From positions 1 to 7,321 of the forward strand of contig WLCR01000055.1 in NCBI GenBank assembly GCA_009705235.1: a stretch of DNA of 7,321 nucleotides. Reading direction: 5' to 3'. The stretch is from Actinomycetota bacterium. Its GTDB lineage: Bacteria > Actinomycetota > Actinomycetes > Nanopelagicales > Nanopelagicaceae. How positions within the stretch are numbered: position 1 is the first letter of the stretch; every line of letters starts with the position of its first letter. A program made the translations under genes and the position numbers. Shown piece after piece: positions 1-5,689 of this stretch. Under the pieces are notes generated by a model, which was not told the origin of the DNA, did not search any database, and saw nothing but the letters and a program-made list of their open reading frames with translations.

Positions 1-79
1 TATTGGTTAACGAGATCATTCCGGCTTCCTCGGCCCGCTTCCCCTGCCTCAACATCCAAAGTCGAGACCGTTCACCCCC
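1..79 (-). ncRNA. ssrA: tmRNA (transfer-messenger RNA), 5' part, cut by the window edge
   Basis: tmRNA frees ribosomes stalled on broken mRNAs by acting first as an alanyl-tRNA and then as a short mRNA that adds a degradation tag. Read on the minus strand from position 79, the sequence opens GGGGGUGAACGG, followed by UCUCGACUU, and later contains GGGGAAGCGGGCC and CUCGUUAACCAAUA. From memory this closely follows the 5' end of mycobacterial tmRNA (GGGGCUGAACGG, UUUCGACUU, GGGAAGCGUGCC, CGUUGCAACCAAAUAA). The visible part covers the 5' acceptor strand, the D-arm-like loop and the first pseudoknot region. It ends just before the expected resume codon, so the tag peptide and the CCA end are outside the window. 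Its position directly downstream of smpB, its protein partner, supports the call. Two bases differ from the usual form: G for C at nucleotide 5, and C for U in the conserved UUCGAC loop. Confidence 0.9.
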
Positions 80-121
80 AAGATTTAACGTGCCTTCACA
101 CGTACAACTTGGAGAAAAAGA

Positions 122-153
122 AACGTATTTCTTATCCCCTATTTAATTGTCAA
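122..153 (-). promoter_or_regulatory. candidate ssrA promoter
   Basis: On the minus strand a perfect -35 hexamer TTGACA lies at 153-148, about 70 nt upstream of the mature tmRNA 5' end. The -10 partner is weak: AAATAC at a 17-nt spacing (130-125), or TACGTT, which fits TANNNT but at a 20-nt spacing (127-122). A start near position 115 would leave a leader for RNase P to remove, as is normal for tmRNA. The -35 box is the centre of the inverted repeat TAATTG-A-CAATTA (156-144 on the minus strand). A second weak option is TTAAAT at 88-83, but this is only 4 nt from the mature end. Confidence 0.35.
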
Positions 154-160
154 TTACTTC

Positions 161-237
161 CAGAATGTAAGAACTACTAATTCCTACATTCTGCGCCGTC
201 GCAACGTTGCCTCAAAAATTGAGGTATCGAAGCGGCG
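161..237 (-). other. two adjacent hairpins in the smpB-ssrA spacer
   Basis: The 193-nt spacer between smpB and ssrA contains no gene that I can see. It holds a 12-bp stem (arms 161-172 and 182-193, 9-nt loop). The one imperfect pair is A-C on the plus strand but G-U on the minus strand, so the structure fits minus-strand RNA best. Directly next to it, CGCCG at 194-198 can pair with CGGCG at 233-237, enclosing the perfect hairpin CCTCAA-AAA-TTGAGG (210-224) and a 10-nt palindrome GCAACGTTGC (201-210). No U-run follows on the minus strand, so this is not a standard intrinsic terminator. It could still end smpB transcripts, protect their 3' end, or be a processing site if smpB and ssrA share a transcript. 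Confidence 0.4.
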
Positions 238-272
238 GTGCACTAAGTGTAAATCAGGAATGCGAGAAGGTG

Positions 273-776
273 TTAATCCTCATATTTGGAGGCGGCACGA
301 CTAGCTTTTCCGCTCAAAGTACGCGAGACAACGCGTGAAACTTCACGATCAGCCTCACGTTCCTTAATCGCCTCGCGCTTGTCATGTGCTTTCTTGCCCT
401 TGGCAACCGCGATCTCGACCTTGGCTTTTCCGTCTTTGAAGTACAACTGAAGTGGGACAAGTGTTGTACTTGAATCCTTCAACTTTGCAATAAGTTTGTT
501 GAGTTCATTTTTGTGAACAAGAAGTTTGCGATCACGGCGCGGAGTGTGATTAGTCCATGTTCCTTCTGTGTATTCAGGAATATGAACACCCATCAGCCAC
601 AGTTCACCGTTATTTACCATGGCAAAACCGTCAATCAACGATGCGCGTCCAGCACGAAGTGATTTAACTTCCGTACCAGTAAGCACCAATCCGCATTCAA
701 GTACATCAGCGATTGAATAATCGTGACGTGCCTTCTTGTTTTGGGCAATGACCTTGCGGCCTATCTCTTTAACCAT
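273..776 (-). CDS. smpB: SmpB, tmRNA-binding protein of trans-translation
   Basis: SmpB binds the tRNA-like domain of tmRNA, delivers it to the empty A site of stalled ribosomes, and places its C-terminal tail in the mRNA channel. The 167-residue protein is full length. It shows the family core: N-KKARHDY near residue 13, [12 protein letters not shown] (32-43), ASLIDGFA (45-52), the [22 protein letters not shown] stretch (65-86), and the basic [15 protein letters not shown] tail (127-141). About 15 further Ser/Arg/Ala-rich residues end in KYED. The start at 776 is preceded by AGAGGGTGG about 10 nt upstream. It lies 152 nt after ftsX, probably with its own promoter, and just ahead of ssrA, its RNA partner. 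Nothing suggests a defect. In the family the tail is disordered until it enters the ribosome. Confidence 0.97.
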   Translation of the reverse strand: MVKEIGRKVIAQNKKARHDYSIADVLECGLVLTGTEVKSLRAGRASLIDGFAMVNNGELWLMGVHIPEYTEGTWTNHTPRRDRKLLVHKNELNKLIAKLKDSSTTLVPLQLYFKDGKAKVEIAVAKGKKAHDKREAIKEREADREVSRVVSRTLSGKASRAASKYED

Positions 777-837
777 GCCGCATCACCACCCTCTAGTTCT
801 GATATTTAGTGCCGTGCATCCAGCGATTGGAGTGCAG

Positions 838-874
838 GGCTCAATTCTCTCACTTGGAGAGTATTTATGAGACC
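838..874 (-). other. imperfect hairpin in the ftsX-smpB spacer
   Basis: In the 152-nt spacer downstream of ftsX, minus-strand RNA can fold as GG-U-CUCA, an internal loop, CUCUC, a 5-nt loop, GAGAG, AAU, UGAG-CC. That gives about 11 pairs over 874-838. No U-run follows, so a terminator role is uncertain; it may be an attenuator or an mRNA 3' end stabiliser. I see no convincing -10/-35 pair for smpB in the rest of the spacer, only an AT-rich TAAATA near 805. Confidence 0.3.
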
Positions 875-928
875 AAGAAGGCAGTGTTTACCAAGTAGCG
901 CAGGAAGCAAAAGCAGCGTACGAAGTAA

Positions 929-1831
929 TTAGACCTTCAGATAACGACGAAGGGTGATTACAGAAGCCAGGATAGAAACAACTAAGCCTGTGGCTAGTAG
1001 ATACGCCGACGCTACCCAGACCTCGCCCCAACCAAAGAACTTGGTAAAGGTTAGAAGTGGAGCAACATTGGAATCAATAACCGTCTTTAATCCAGCAAGC
1101 AATCCAGTCGCAAGTCCCCAACCGATAATCGCTGAGATAACACCTTCCAATAAGAATGGAAGTTGAATTGACCACGATGATGCACCAACTAGTTTCATAA
1201 CACCGGTTTCACGTCGACGATTAAATGCGGCAATACGCAAAGTGTTTGAAATTAACAACGCCGCAGTTAATACCGATGCAAGACCAACTACTAATGCACC
1301 ATTTCGAAGTACACCTAATAACTTAAAGAACTTCTCAAGAATTGTTCGTTGATCCTGGACTACATCAACGCCTGGTCGGCCGCTAAATGCACTAACTATT
1401 ACTGAAAACTGTGTTGGATCCTTCAACTTAACGCGAAATGATTCTGGCAGCTGATCTGCAGTCACATTTTGTGCAATAGCTGAATCCTTAAACCGCTCTT
1501 GAAAACGAGAGAATGCCTCAGATTGTGATTCATAGAAAACGCTATCGACAACGCTCATCCCTTGAAGATCTTGCTGAATTGCTAATCGTTGAGATGCGGT
1601 AACGACTCCGTTTGCACATGATGGTGAATCCGAAAGATTTCCACACAGGAAAACAGAAACTTCAATTTTGTCATACCAATAATCCTTCATGGCACCGACT
1701 TGGGCGTTTGAAAGAAGACCTATTCCAAGCAATGACAAGGAAATCGCGGTTGTGACAACAACTGCAAATGTCATCGTTAAGTTGCGACGAAGTCCGATCC
1801 GAACTTCACTAAGAAGAAACCGTGCGCGCAT
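929..1831 (-). CDS. ftsX: FtsX, membrane subunit of the FtsEX division complex
   Basis: FtsX is the integral-membrane half of the FtsEX complex. It passes ATP-driven conformational change from FtsE across the membrane to a septal peptidoglycan hydrolase. The 300-residue protein has the family layout: a cytoplasmic N-terminus (RARFLLSEVRIGLRRN), TM1 about 20-42, a large external loop about 43-172, then TM2 (about 178-200), TM3 (224-246) and TM4 (270-293). The signature RRRETGVMKLVGAS at 205-218, on the cytoplasmic side after TM2, is diagnostic of FtsX. Two cysteines in the external loop (C63 and C72) are close enough for a disulfide. The start ATG follows the ftsE stop by 14 nt with a GGGACGGG Shine-Dalgarno region in the gap, so the pair is co-translated. 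The M23-type hydrolase gene often found after ftsX in actinobacteria is absent here. Confidence 0.97.
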   Translation of the reverse strand: MRARFLLSEVRIGLRRNLTMTFAVVVTTAISLSLLGIGLLSNAQVGAMKDYWYDKIEVSVFLCGNLSDSPSCANGVVTASQRLAIQQDLQGMSVVDSVFYESQSEAFSRFQERFKDSAIAQNVTADQLPESFRVKLKDPTQFSVIVSAFSGRPGVDVVQDQRTILEKFFKLLGVLRNGALVVGLASVLTAALLISNTLRIAAFNRRRETGVMKLVGASSWSIQLPFLLEGVISAIIGWGLATGLLAGLKTVIDSNVAPLLTFTKFFGWGEVWVASAYLLATGLVVSILASVITLRRYLKV

Positions 1832-1845
1832 GTCTTTTCCCGTCC

Positions 1846-2535
1846 CTAGCCCGTGTACCCATAAACGCCACGAACTTGGTCGCGGATTACATGTCCTGCA
1901 TCTAACTCAATAACGCGCTTACGCATTTGATCCACAATGCCAGCATCATGTGTTGCCATCAAAACTGTTGTGCCTTCGCGGTTAATGCGATCAAGTAACT
2001 TCATAATGCCAACAGATGTAGCTGGATCTAGGTTTCCAGTTGGTTCATCTGCAATCAAAATTGGTGGGCGGCTAACGTATGCACGAGCAATCGCTACACG
2101 CTGTTGTTCGCCACCAGAAATCTCTGAAGGCAAGCGGTCACCCTTATCTTCTAAGCCAACTAGCTCTAGTACTTCTGGAACTTCACGGTTGATTTCCTTT
2201 TGTGAATATCCAAGGACGTGCAAAGTGAATGCAACGTTTTCTGTGATTGTCTTGTTTGGAAGTAAGCGGAAATCTTGGAAAACAGTTCCAACAGAACGAC
2301 GAAGCTCTGGAACCTTATGGTTTGACAATGTACTTAAATCTTTGCCGGCCACGTGTATCGAACCTGAAGTTGGACGCTCTTCGCGAAGTACCAAGCGCAG
2401 GAATGTTGATTTACCAGAACCTGAGAGACCAACAAGGAATACAAACTCGCCCTTTACAATCTCAAGATTTACAGAGTCAAGGGCTGGACGCTCTTGACCC
2501 GAGTAAATCTTGGTGACATTTTCAAAGCGAATCAT
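1846..2535 (-). CDS. ftsE: FtsE, ATPase subunit of the FtsEX division complex
   Basis: FtsE is the cytoplasmic ABC ATPase that pairs with FtsX and links the divisome to peptidoglycan hydrolysis. All ABC motifs are intact, numbered from the start chosen here: Walker [10 protein letters not shown] (36-44), Q-loop Q87 in VFQDFRLL, signature [13 protein letters not shown] (140-152), Walker B ILIADEP (159-165), D-loop NLD (168-170) and H-loop H196 in MATHD. An upstream in-frame ATG at 2547 would add four residues. The start at 2535 is preferred because GGGAG (2545-2541) lies 5 nt before it, and the product then begins [11 protein letters not shown], the usual FtsE N-terminus, giving 229 residues. 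It is followed after 14 nt by ftsX. A 153-nt spacer separates it from prfB, so it may have its own promoter or be read through from prfB. Confidence 0.97.
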   Translation of the reverse strand: MIRFENVTKIYSGQERPALDSVNLEIVKGEFVFLVGLSGSGKSTFLRLVLREERPTSGSIHVAGKDLSTLSNHKVPELRRSVGTVFQDFRLLPNKTITENVAFTLHVLGYSQKEINREVPEVLELVGLEDKGDRLPSEISGGEQQRVAIARAYVSRPPILIADEPTGNLDPATSVGIMKLLDRINREGTTVLMATHDAGIVDQMRKRVIELDAGHVIRDQVRGVYGYTG

Positions 2536-2540
2536 TAAAT

Positions 2541-2545
2541 CTCCC
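2541..2545 (-). promoter_or_regulatory. ribosome binding site that decides the ftsE start
   Basis: GGGAG on the minus strand lies 5 nt before the ATG at 2535 and inside the first codons that the longer reading from 2547 would use. It therefore favours the shorter FtsE. No comparable site precedes 2547. Confidence 0.75.
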
Positions 2546-2688
2546 ATTGCATCTGCGGGGTGGATATTCGGGGAACCACCTTCGACCTGCGCTTAGTTTA
2601 AGGAAGGCAAGGGGAAATCGTTGGATGTGAGGGGGCTCTAAGCGTAAGAAAAGTGTGAGATTTATCGAATCCAGCGCATTCTCAGCAG
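2546..2688 (-). other. prfB-ftsE spacer
   Basis: About 140 nt contain no ORF that I support. On the minus strand there is a TAAACT (2600-2595) that fits the actinobacterial -10 pattern TANNNT, but no good -35 lies at 16-19 nt. A weak hairpin GGTGG...CCACC (2580-2559) sits ahead of the ftsE ribosome binding site. I see no intrinsic terminator for prfB, so read-through into ftsEX remains possible. Confidence 0.25.
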
Positions 2689-3783
2689 TTAAGAACTACG
2701 TCGCCAACGAATTCCGGCTTCGATGAACTCATCGATTTCACCATTTAATACAGCTGAAGTGTTTCCTGTTTCATAATCTGTGCGCAGATCTTTAACCATT
2801 TGATATGGCGCTAATACATATGAGCGCATTTGGTTGCCCCATGATCCTGAATTATCGCCCTTGAGAGCATTGATTTTTGCCTGCTCTTCTTGGCGACGAC
2901 GCTCTAATAACTTAGATTGCAACACAGCCATTGCTGTTGCTTTGTTTTGAATCTGAGAACGTTCATTCTGACACGAGACAACAATGCCAGTTGCGATGTG
3001 AGTCAAGCGAACAGCAGAGTCTGTGGTGTTAACTCCTTGCCCGCCAGGACCTGATGAGCGATAGACATCTACACGAATGTCTTTTTCATCAATTTCAATA
3101 TGATCGCTTTGTTCTACAACAGGTACAACTTCAACGCCAGCAAATGATGTGTGCCGGCGGCTTTGGCTATCAAATGGTGAAATGCGCACTAAACGGTGAG
3201 TACCTTGTTCAACAGATAATGTTCCGTAAGCATAAGGAGCCGAGACTTTAAAGGTCGTTGATTTGATTCCCGCTTCTTCTGCATATGAAGTTTCAAGTAC
3301 ATTGACCGTGAAGTTGTGACGTTCGCAGTAGCGCAGGTACATACGCATGATCATTTCTGCCCAGTCGGCAGCTTCTACTCCGCCTGCTTCAGAACGAATT
3401 GTGATTAAAGCATCGCGGTCGTCATATTCTCCGTTTAGTAAAGTCTGAACTTCTAGCTCGCTGACAGATTTCTTAACAGCATCTAGTTCATTTTCGGCAT
3501 CCTGCATTCCACCAGGTTCGCCTGCTGCTAACTCAAAGAGGATAGAAAGGTCTTCAACTCGTTGGCGCAATCCAGAAAGCTTGGCAATCACAGATTGAAC
3601 TCGAGATAAACGGCTTGTGATCTTCTGCGCAGCCTCTGGGTCATCCCACAGATTGGGGACTCCGGCTTCAACTTCTAGTTCATCAGCTTGCTTGCGAAGT
3701 TTTGGTAGATCCAAGACCTTCTCGATTGAAACAAGGGTCGCATCAACCGCATCAATCTCTAAGTGATATTCGCGTGCGGCCAT
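2689..3783 (-). CDS. prfB: peptide chain release factor 2 (RF2), no frameshift site
   Basis: RF2 recognises UGA and UAA stop codons in the ribosomal A site and triggers release of the finished protein. The 364-residue product is full length. It has an N-terminal helical domain with [13 protein letters not shown] sequence ([12 protein letters not shown], 42-53), the codon-reading tripeptide SPF at 202-204 (RF1 would have PxT), and the catalytic GGQ at 247-249 within [20 protein letters not shown]. The N-terminal domain is continuous with the rest in one frame. The autoregulatory +1 frameshift at an in-frame UGA, well known in E. coli prfB, is therefore absent. The start ATG is 22 nt after the stop of the pseudopilin gene upstream, with no strong Shine-Dalgarno in the gap. 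It may be expressed partly from the tad operon or from a promoter inside it. Confidence 0.97.
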   Translation of the reverse strand: MAAREYHLEIDAVDATLVSIEKVLDLPKLRKQADELEVEAGVPNLWDDPEAAQKITSRLSRVQSVIAKLSGLRQRVEDLSILFELAAGEPGGMQDAENELDAVKKSVSELEVQTLLNGEYDDRDALITIRSEAGGVEAADWAEMIMRMYLRYCERHNFTVNVLETSYAEEAGIKSTTFKVSAPYAYGTLSVEQGTHRLVRISPFDSQSRRHTSFAGVEVVPVVEQSDHIEIDEKDIRVDVYRSSGPGGQGVNTTDSAVRLTHIATGIVVSCQNERSQIQNKATAMAVLQSKLLERRRQEEQAKINALKGDNSGSWGNQMRSYVLAPYQMVKDLRTDYETGNTSAVLNGEIDEFIEAGIRWRRSS

Positions 3784-3805
3784 GGACTAAGGATACCCGT
3801 GCCTA

Positions 3806-4426
3806 CTACCGCAAGCGAATTCCAAAAAGATAGAAGCCTTCTTGAACCTGATTAGTAGTTCCTGCTGAAGCCCTTAAAGAGACTGAATCTATTGACGAAA
3901 ATGGAATCCGAAACGGCAAATTAACTTCTGAACGTGTTGCTATAGCCAAAGATTGTCCATCACATTGAAAATTGGTTAGTTGAATTCCCTGTAATTGATG
4001 CCACTTTAAATCAGTCTCATCATTACTCCATGAATTCAACTCAAGTAATACTTCAACGCCACCTCGATTGCAATCAATTGGAATTACTGGATGTTCTCGC
4101 TTTGATGCAATCGCCATTGGAACTGTAAAAATGGTGCCTTTACCTTGGTAGTAACTAGTTTTATCCAACGTATGAACTCCACGTTGGGCAGCAGCTTCAG
4201 TAGCTTGTGCCAAAGATCGTTTTGCAACAATCACTGTAGAAACATCTGTCATAACCATTAAAGAAGCAACAGTAATTACAAATAATCCGATGACAATTAC
4301 CGCAATTGATCCAGTGTCGTTTTCAAAAGAGCTTAACCTGTTCACAAATCTTCGAGTATGGTCTCGAAACACTTGTAGCTGAAATCGAAGTTTGTATCTT
4401 TGCTCACAATTGTTTCGATTGATCAT
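3806..4426 (-). CDS. TadG-like pseudopilin / Flp pilus-assembly TadE/G-like protein
   Basis: This is a secreted or membrane-anchored minor subunit of a Tad (tight adherence) pilus type. A basic cytoplasmic N-terminus of about 35 residues precedes NDTGSIAVIVIGLFVITVASLMVMTDVS and AKRSLAQATEAAAQRGVHTLD. The latter matches the TadE/G-like pattern of a Gly-Ser prepilin-type junction, one hydrophobic helix, and an Ala-rich helix rich in A/D/R. The remaining roughly 110 residues are external, beta-rich by eye, with two cysteines (C119 and C155 in this numbering). An ATG at 4435 would add three residues. I prefer 4426 because its ATGA overlaps the TGA stop of the upstream tadE gene, a typical coupled arrangement, though neither start has a strong Shine-Dalgarno. 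It lacks the long von Willebrand domain of larger TadG proteins. Its exact role in the pilus is unknown. Confidence 0.75.
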   Translation of the reverse strand: MINRNNCEQRYKLRFQLQVFRDHTRRFVNRLSSFENDTGSIAVIVIGLFVITVASLMVMTDVSTVIVAKRSLAQATEAAAQRGVHTLDKTSYYQGKGTIFTVPMAIASKREHPVIPIDCNRGGVEVLLELNSWSNDETDLKWHQLQGIQLTNFQCDGQSLAIATRSEVNLPFRIPFSSIDSVSLRASAGTTNQVQEGFYLFGIRLR

Positions 4427-4848
4427 GAGATCCATGGACTCAAATGTTCTTGTGCACTTGAAGAAATAGATCGACCCGTTTCTTCATCAGTGAAGGTTAT
4501 TGTCAATTTGATTCGTCCATTAGCTGATAAACATGGAAACATTGTGCAATCCATCTGTGTTCGCAATGTTGAGACTTCGGAATCAGTGAGTTTCCACTGC
4601 CGAGCCAGCAACTGTGTGGCCCTGCCAGAAAGCTCACGTGCTGCTGAATCACCGTCGCTGATCACATAAACACGTAAAATTTCTCGTGCCATCGACCGTG
4701 CAATCTCTTGGTTAACACTTAATCCAGAAAAATGGTTTAGATAAATAAAGACTGGGATAAACAATGGGATCGCTAGAGCAACAAATTCAACAATTGCGCT
4801 CCCAGATTCAGATTTCAGTTTGTCTCTTATTTTAAGAACTGCTTTCAT
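4423..4848 (-). CDS. TadE-like pseudopilin
   Basis: TadE-type minor pseudopilins are inserted in the inner membrane, cleaved by a prepilin peptidase (TadV), and needed for Flp pilus assembly. This 141-residue protein has the classic layout: a short basic leader, then ESG|SAIVEFVALAIPLFIPVFIYL with a Gly16/Ser17 cleavage junction, glutamate at +5 (E21) and a hydrophobic helix to about residue 37. The external part continues QEIARSMAREILRVYVIS and holds a cysteine pair (C101, C106), probably a disulfide. AAAGGG lies 8 nt before the ATG at 4848. It is 20 nt downstream of the preceding pseudopilin gene and overlaps the next by an ATGA. Of the four proteins in this block it is the clearest TadE family member. 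Confidence 0.85.
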   Translation of the reverse strand: MKAVLKIRDKLKSESGSAIVEFVALAIPLFIPVFIYLNHFSGLSVNQEIARSMAREILRVYVISDGDSAARELSGRATQLLARQWKLTDSEVSTLRTQMDCTMFPCLSANGRIKLTITFTDEETGRSISSSAQEHLSPWIS

Positions 4849-4868
4849 TGTCCAGACCCTTTCATTTC

Positions 4869-5324
4869 CTACGGATTGGTCGGTTCAATAACCGCGATCC
4901 CTAAAACATCAGACTCTGGATTTCCCCCCATAAGGACAGCTAGCCCAGGAACTAACTGGGGAAGTGTGCGGGTACGGTGAGTTACAAGAATTTGAATCTT
5001 TTCAATCCGACCTCCGACTTCAAGTACCTCATCGCCTGACTGATATTGATGGGAAATAGCACGTGCAGAGGCATCTCCTTGGGCTAAAGCCATCTCGATG
5101 TTTCGAATATTGGTTGCAACAATTAGTTGCACCCCTATGAGGAAGAGAATCAGCATTGGAATCAAAACAAGGGCACTTTCAACATTGCCATCTTCCTTGC
5201 GTGATAATTGCAAGAAATTTGATCCGCATTTATGAATTGATGATGCAGGTGCGGCTCTCTGATTCGAGCTAACTATTGCAAAAGTTTTTTTAGGTCTACT
5301 GATCGAAAACATAAAGGTTCGCAT
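4869..5324 (-). CDS. TadE-like pseudopilin with a long basic leader
   Basis: This is a probable second minor pseudopilin of the Tad-type cluster. A basic, Ser-rich N-terminus of about 44 residues is followed by KEDG|NVESALVLIPMLILFLIGVQLIVATN. The Gly46/Asn47 junction and hydrophobic helix (about 50-70) match the prepilin-type pattern, but the glutamate is at +3 rather than the usual +5. Downstream comes RNIEMALAQGDASARAISHQYQSG and a short external domain with no cysteine. The start at 5324 is supported by AAAGG (5335-5331) lying 6 nt upstream and overlapping the stop codon of the preceding gene, so translation is probably coupled. A later Met5 (5312) is possible but has no such site. The leader is longer than in most TadE proteins. 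Confidence 0.7.
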   Translation of the reverse strand: MRTFMFSISRPKKTFAIVSSNQRAAPASSIHKCGSNFLQLSRKEDGNVESALVLIPMLILFLIGVQLIVATNIRNIEMALAQGDASARAISHQYQSGDEVLEVGGRIEKIQILVTHRTRTLPQLVPGLAVLMGGNPESDVLGIAVIEPTNP

Positions 5325-5330
5325 GATGCA

Positions 5331-5335
5331 CCTTT
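5331..5335 (-). promoter_or_regulatory. ribosome binding site overlapping the upstream stop codon
   Basis: On the minus strand the sequence is TAAAGG then 6 nt then ATG. The AAAGG shares bases with the TAA stop of the 77-residue pilin-like gene. This supports translational coupling and fixes the next gene's start at 5324. Confidence 0.65.
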
Positions 5336-5567
5336 AACGAATACCATTCATAGAATCCAGTGAGTCTTTGAGTATCGCCGTTAGTCGAGGAGCAGCGATT
5401 GTCCAAATTGCAGTCACTAATCCCGTTGTCATCAATACTACAAGCACCCATCCTGGAACATCTCCTCGATCATCTTTTAATCTACTAAAAAATGAGTTAT
5501 GTGCCTTAATGAGTGCGTGTCGGAATTGAAGTTCTGCTCGTACTGCAAATTCTGTAAATGTGTTCAT
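5334..5567 (-). CDS. small Flp-pilin-like membrane protein
   Basis: This is a 77-residue protein with one hydrophobic segment. A roughly 34-residue N-terminus with basic residues leads into DDRGDVPGWVLVVLMTTGLVTAIWTIAAP (32-60), and a short amphipathic tail follows. Its size, the RG|DV junction before a single helix, and its place at the head of a run of pseudopilins suggest the major Flp-type pilin or a pilin-like anchor. From memory, similar 'RGDVPGWVL' proteins occur in actinobacterial tad clusters, usually annotated as hypothetical. Against the pilin call, it lacks the glutamate at +5 and the EY pair of classic Flp pilins, and has Pro and Gly at the helix start. It has a perfect AGGAGG ribosome binding site, the strongest in the window, which fits a highly made structural subunit. 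Confidence 0.65.
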   Translation of the reverse strand: MNTFTEFAVRAELQFRHALIKAHNSFFSRLKDDRGDVPGWVLVVLMTTGLVTAIWTIAAPRLTAILKDSLDSMNGIR

Positions 5568-5571
5568 TGTT

Positions 5572-5577
5572 CCTCCT
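5572..5577 (-). promoter_or_regulatory. strong Shine-Dalgarno AGGAGG of the pilin-like gene
   Basis: AGGAGG lies 4 nt before the ATG at 5567 and is fully complementary to the anti-Shine-Dalgarno. It contrasts with the weak or absent sites before most other genes here, suggesting high translation of the first gene in the tad block. Confidence 0.75.
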
Positions 5578-5614
5578 GTTTATATAGTGATGAATGATCT
5601 TTGCTTGACCCTAT

Positions 5615-5642
5615 TTTCTAGAGGTATGAGAATTCTCGTAAA
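5615..5642 (-). promoter_or_regulatory. candidate promoter of the tad-type operon
   Basis: In the 122-nt spacer ahead of the pilin-like gene, the minus strand has TTTACG (5642-5637), a 16-nt gap, and TAGAAA (5620-5615), each matching 4 of 6 sigma-70-type positions. The spacer holds the perfect palindrome GAGAATTCTC (5637-5628), a possible operator. A TATAAA closer to the gene (about 5585-5580) would put the start site inside the ribosome binding site and is less likely. Confidence 0.3.
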
Positions 5643-5689
5643 GATTTGAATTGAGCAAATAGTTCTATTCGACTGATGTGGATAAGTGC

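Noticed and set aside
954..2516. Several plus-strand ORFs of 70-186 codons opposite ftsX and ftsE
   Set aside because: They lie wholly within strongly supported minus-strand genes, have no recognisable domains or ribosome binding sites, and have biased composition typical of antisense shadows.
2536..2547. Longer FtsE beginning at the ATG at 2547
   Set aside because: The GGGAG ribosome binding site lies inside this extension and points to the ATG at 2535, which also gives the usual [11 protein letters not shown] start.
4400..4669. Plus-strand 89-codon ORF opposite the TadE/TadG genes
   Set aside because: It is antisense to two genes with clear pseudopilin motifs and an ATGA overlap; its protein shows no motif.
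4887..4900. T-loop-like GGTTCAATAACC as a possible tRNA
   Set aside because: It lies inside the C-terminal codons of a pseudopilin gene, with no acceptor stem or anticodon arm around it.
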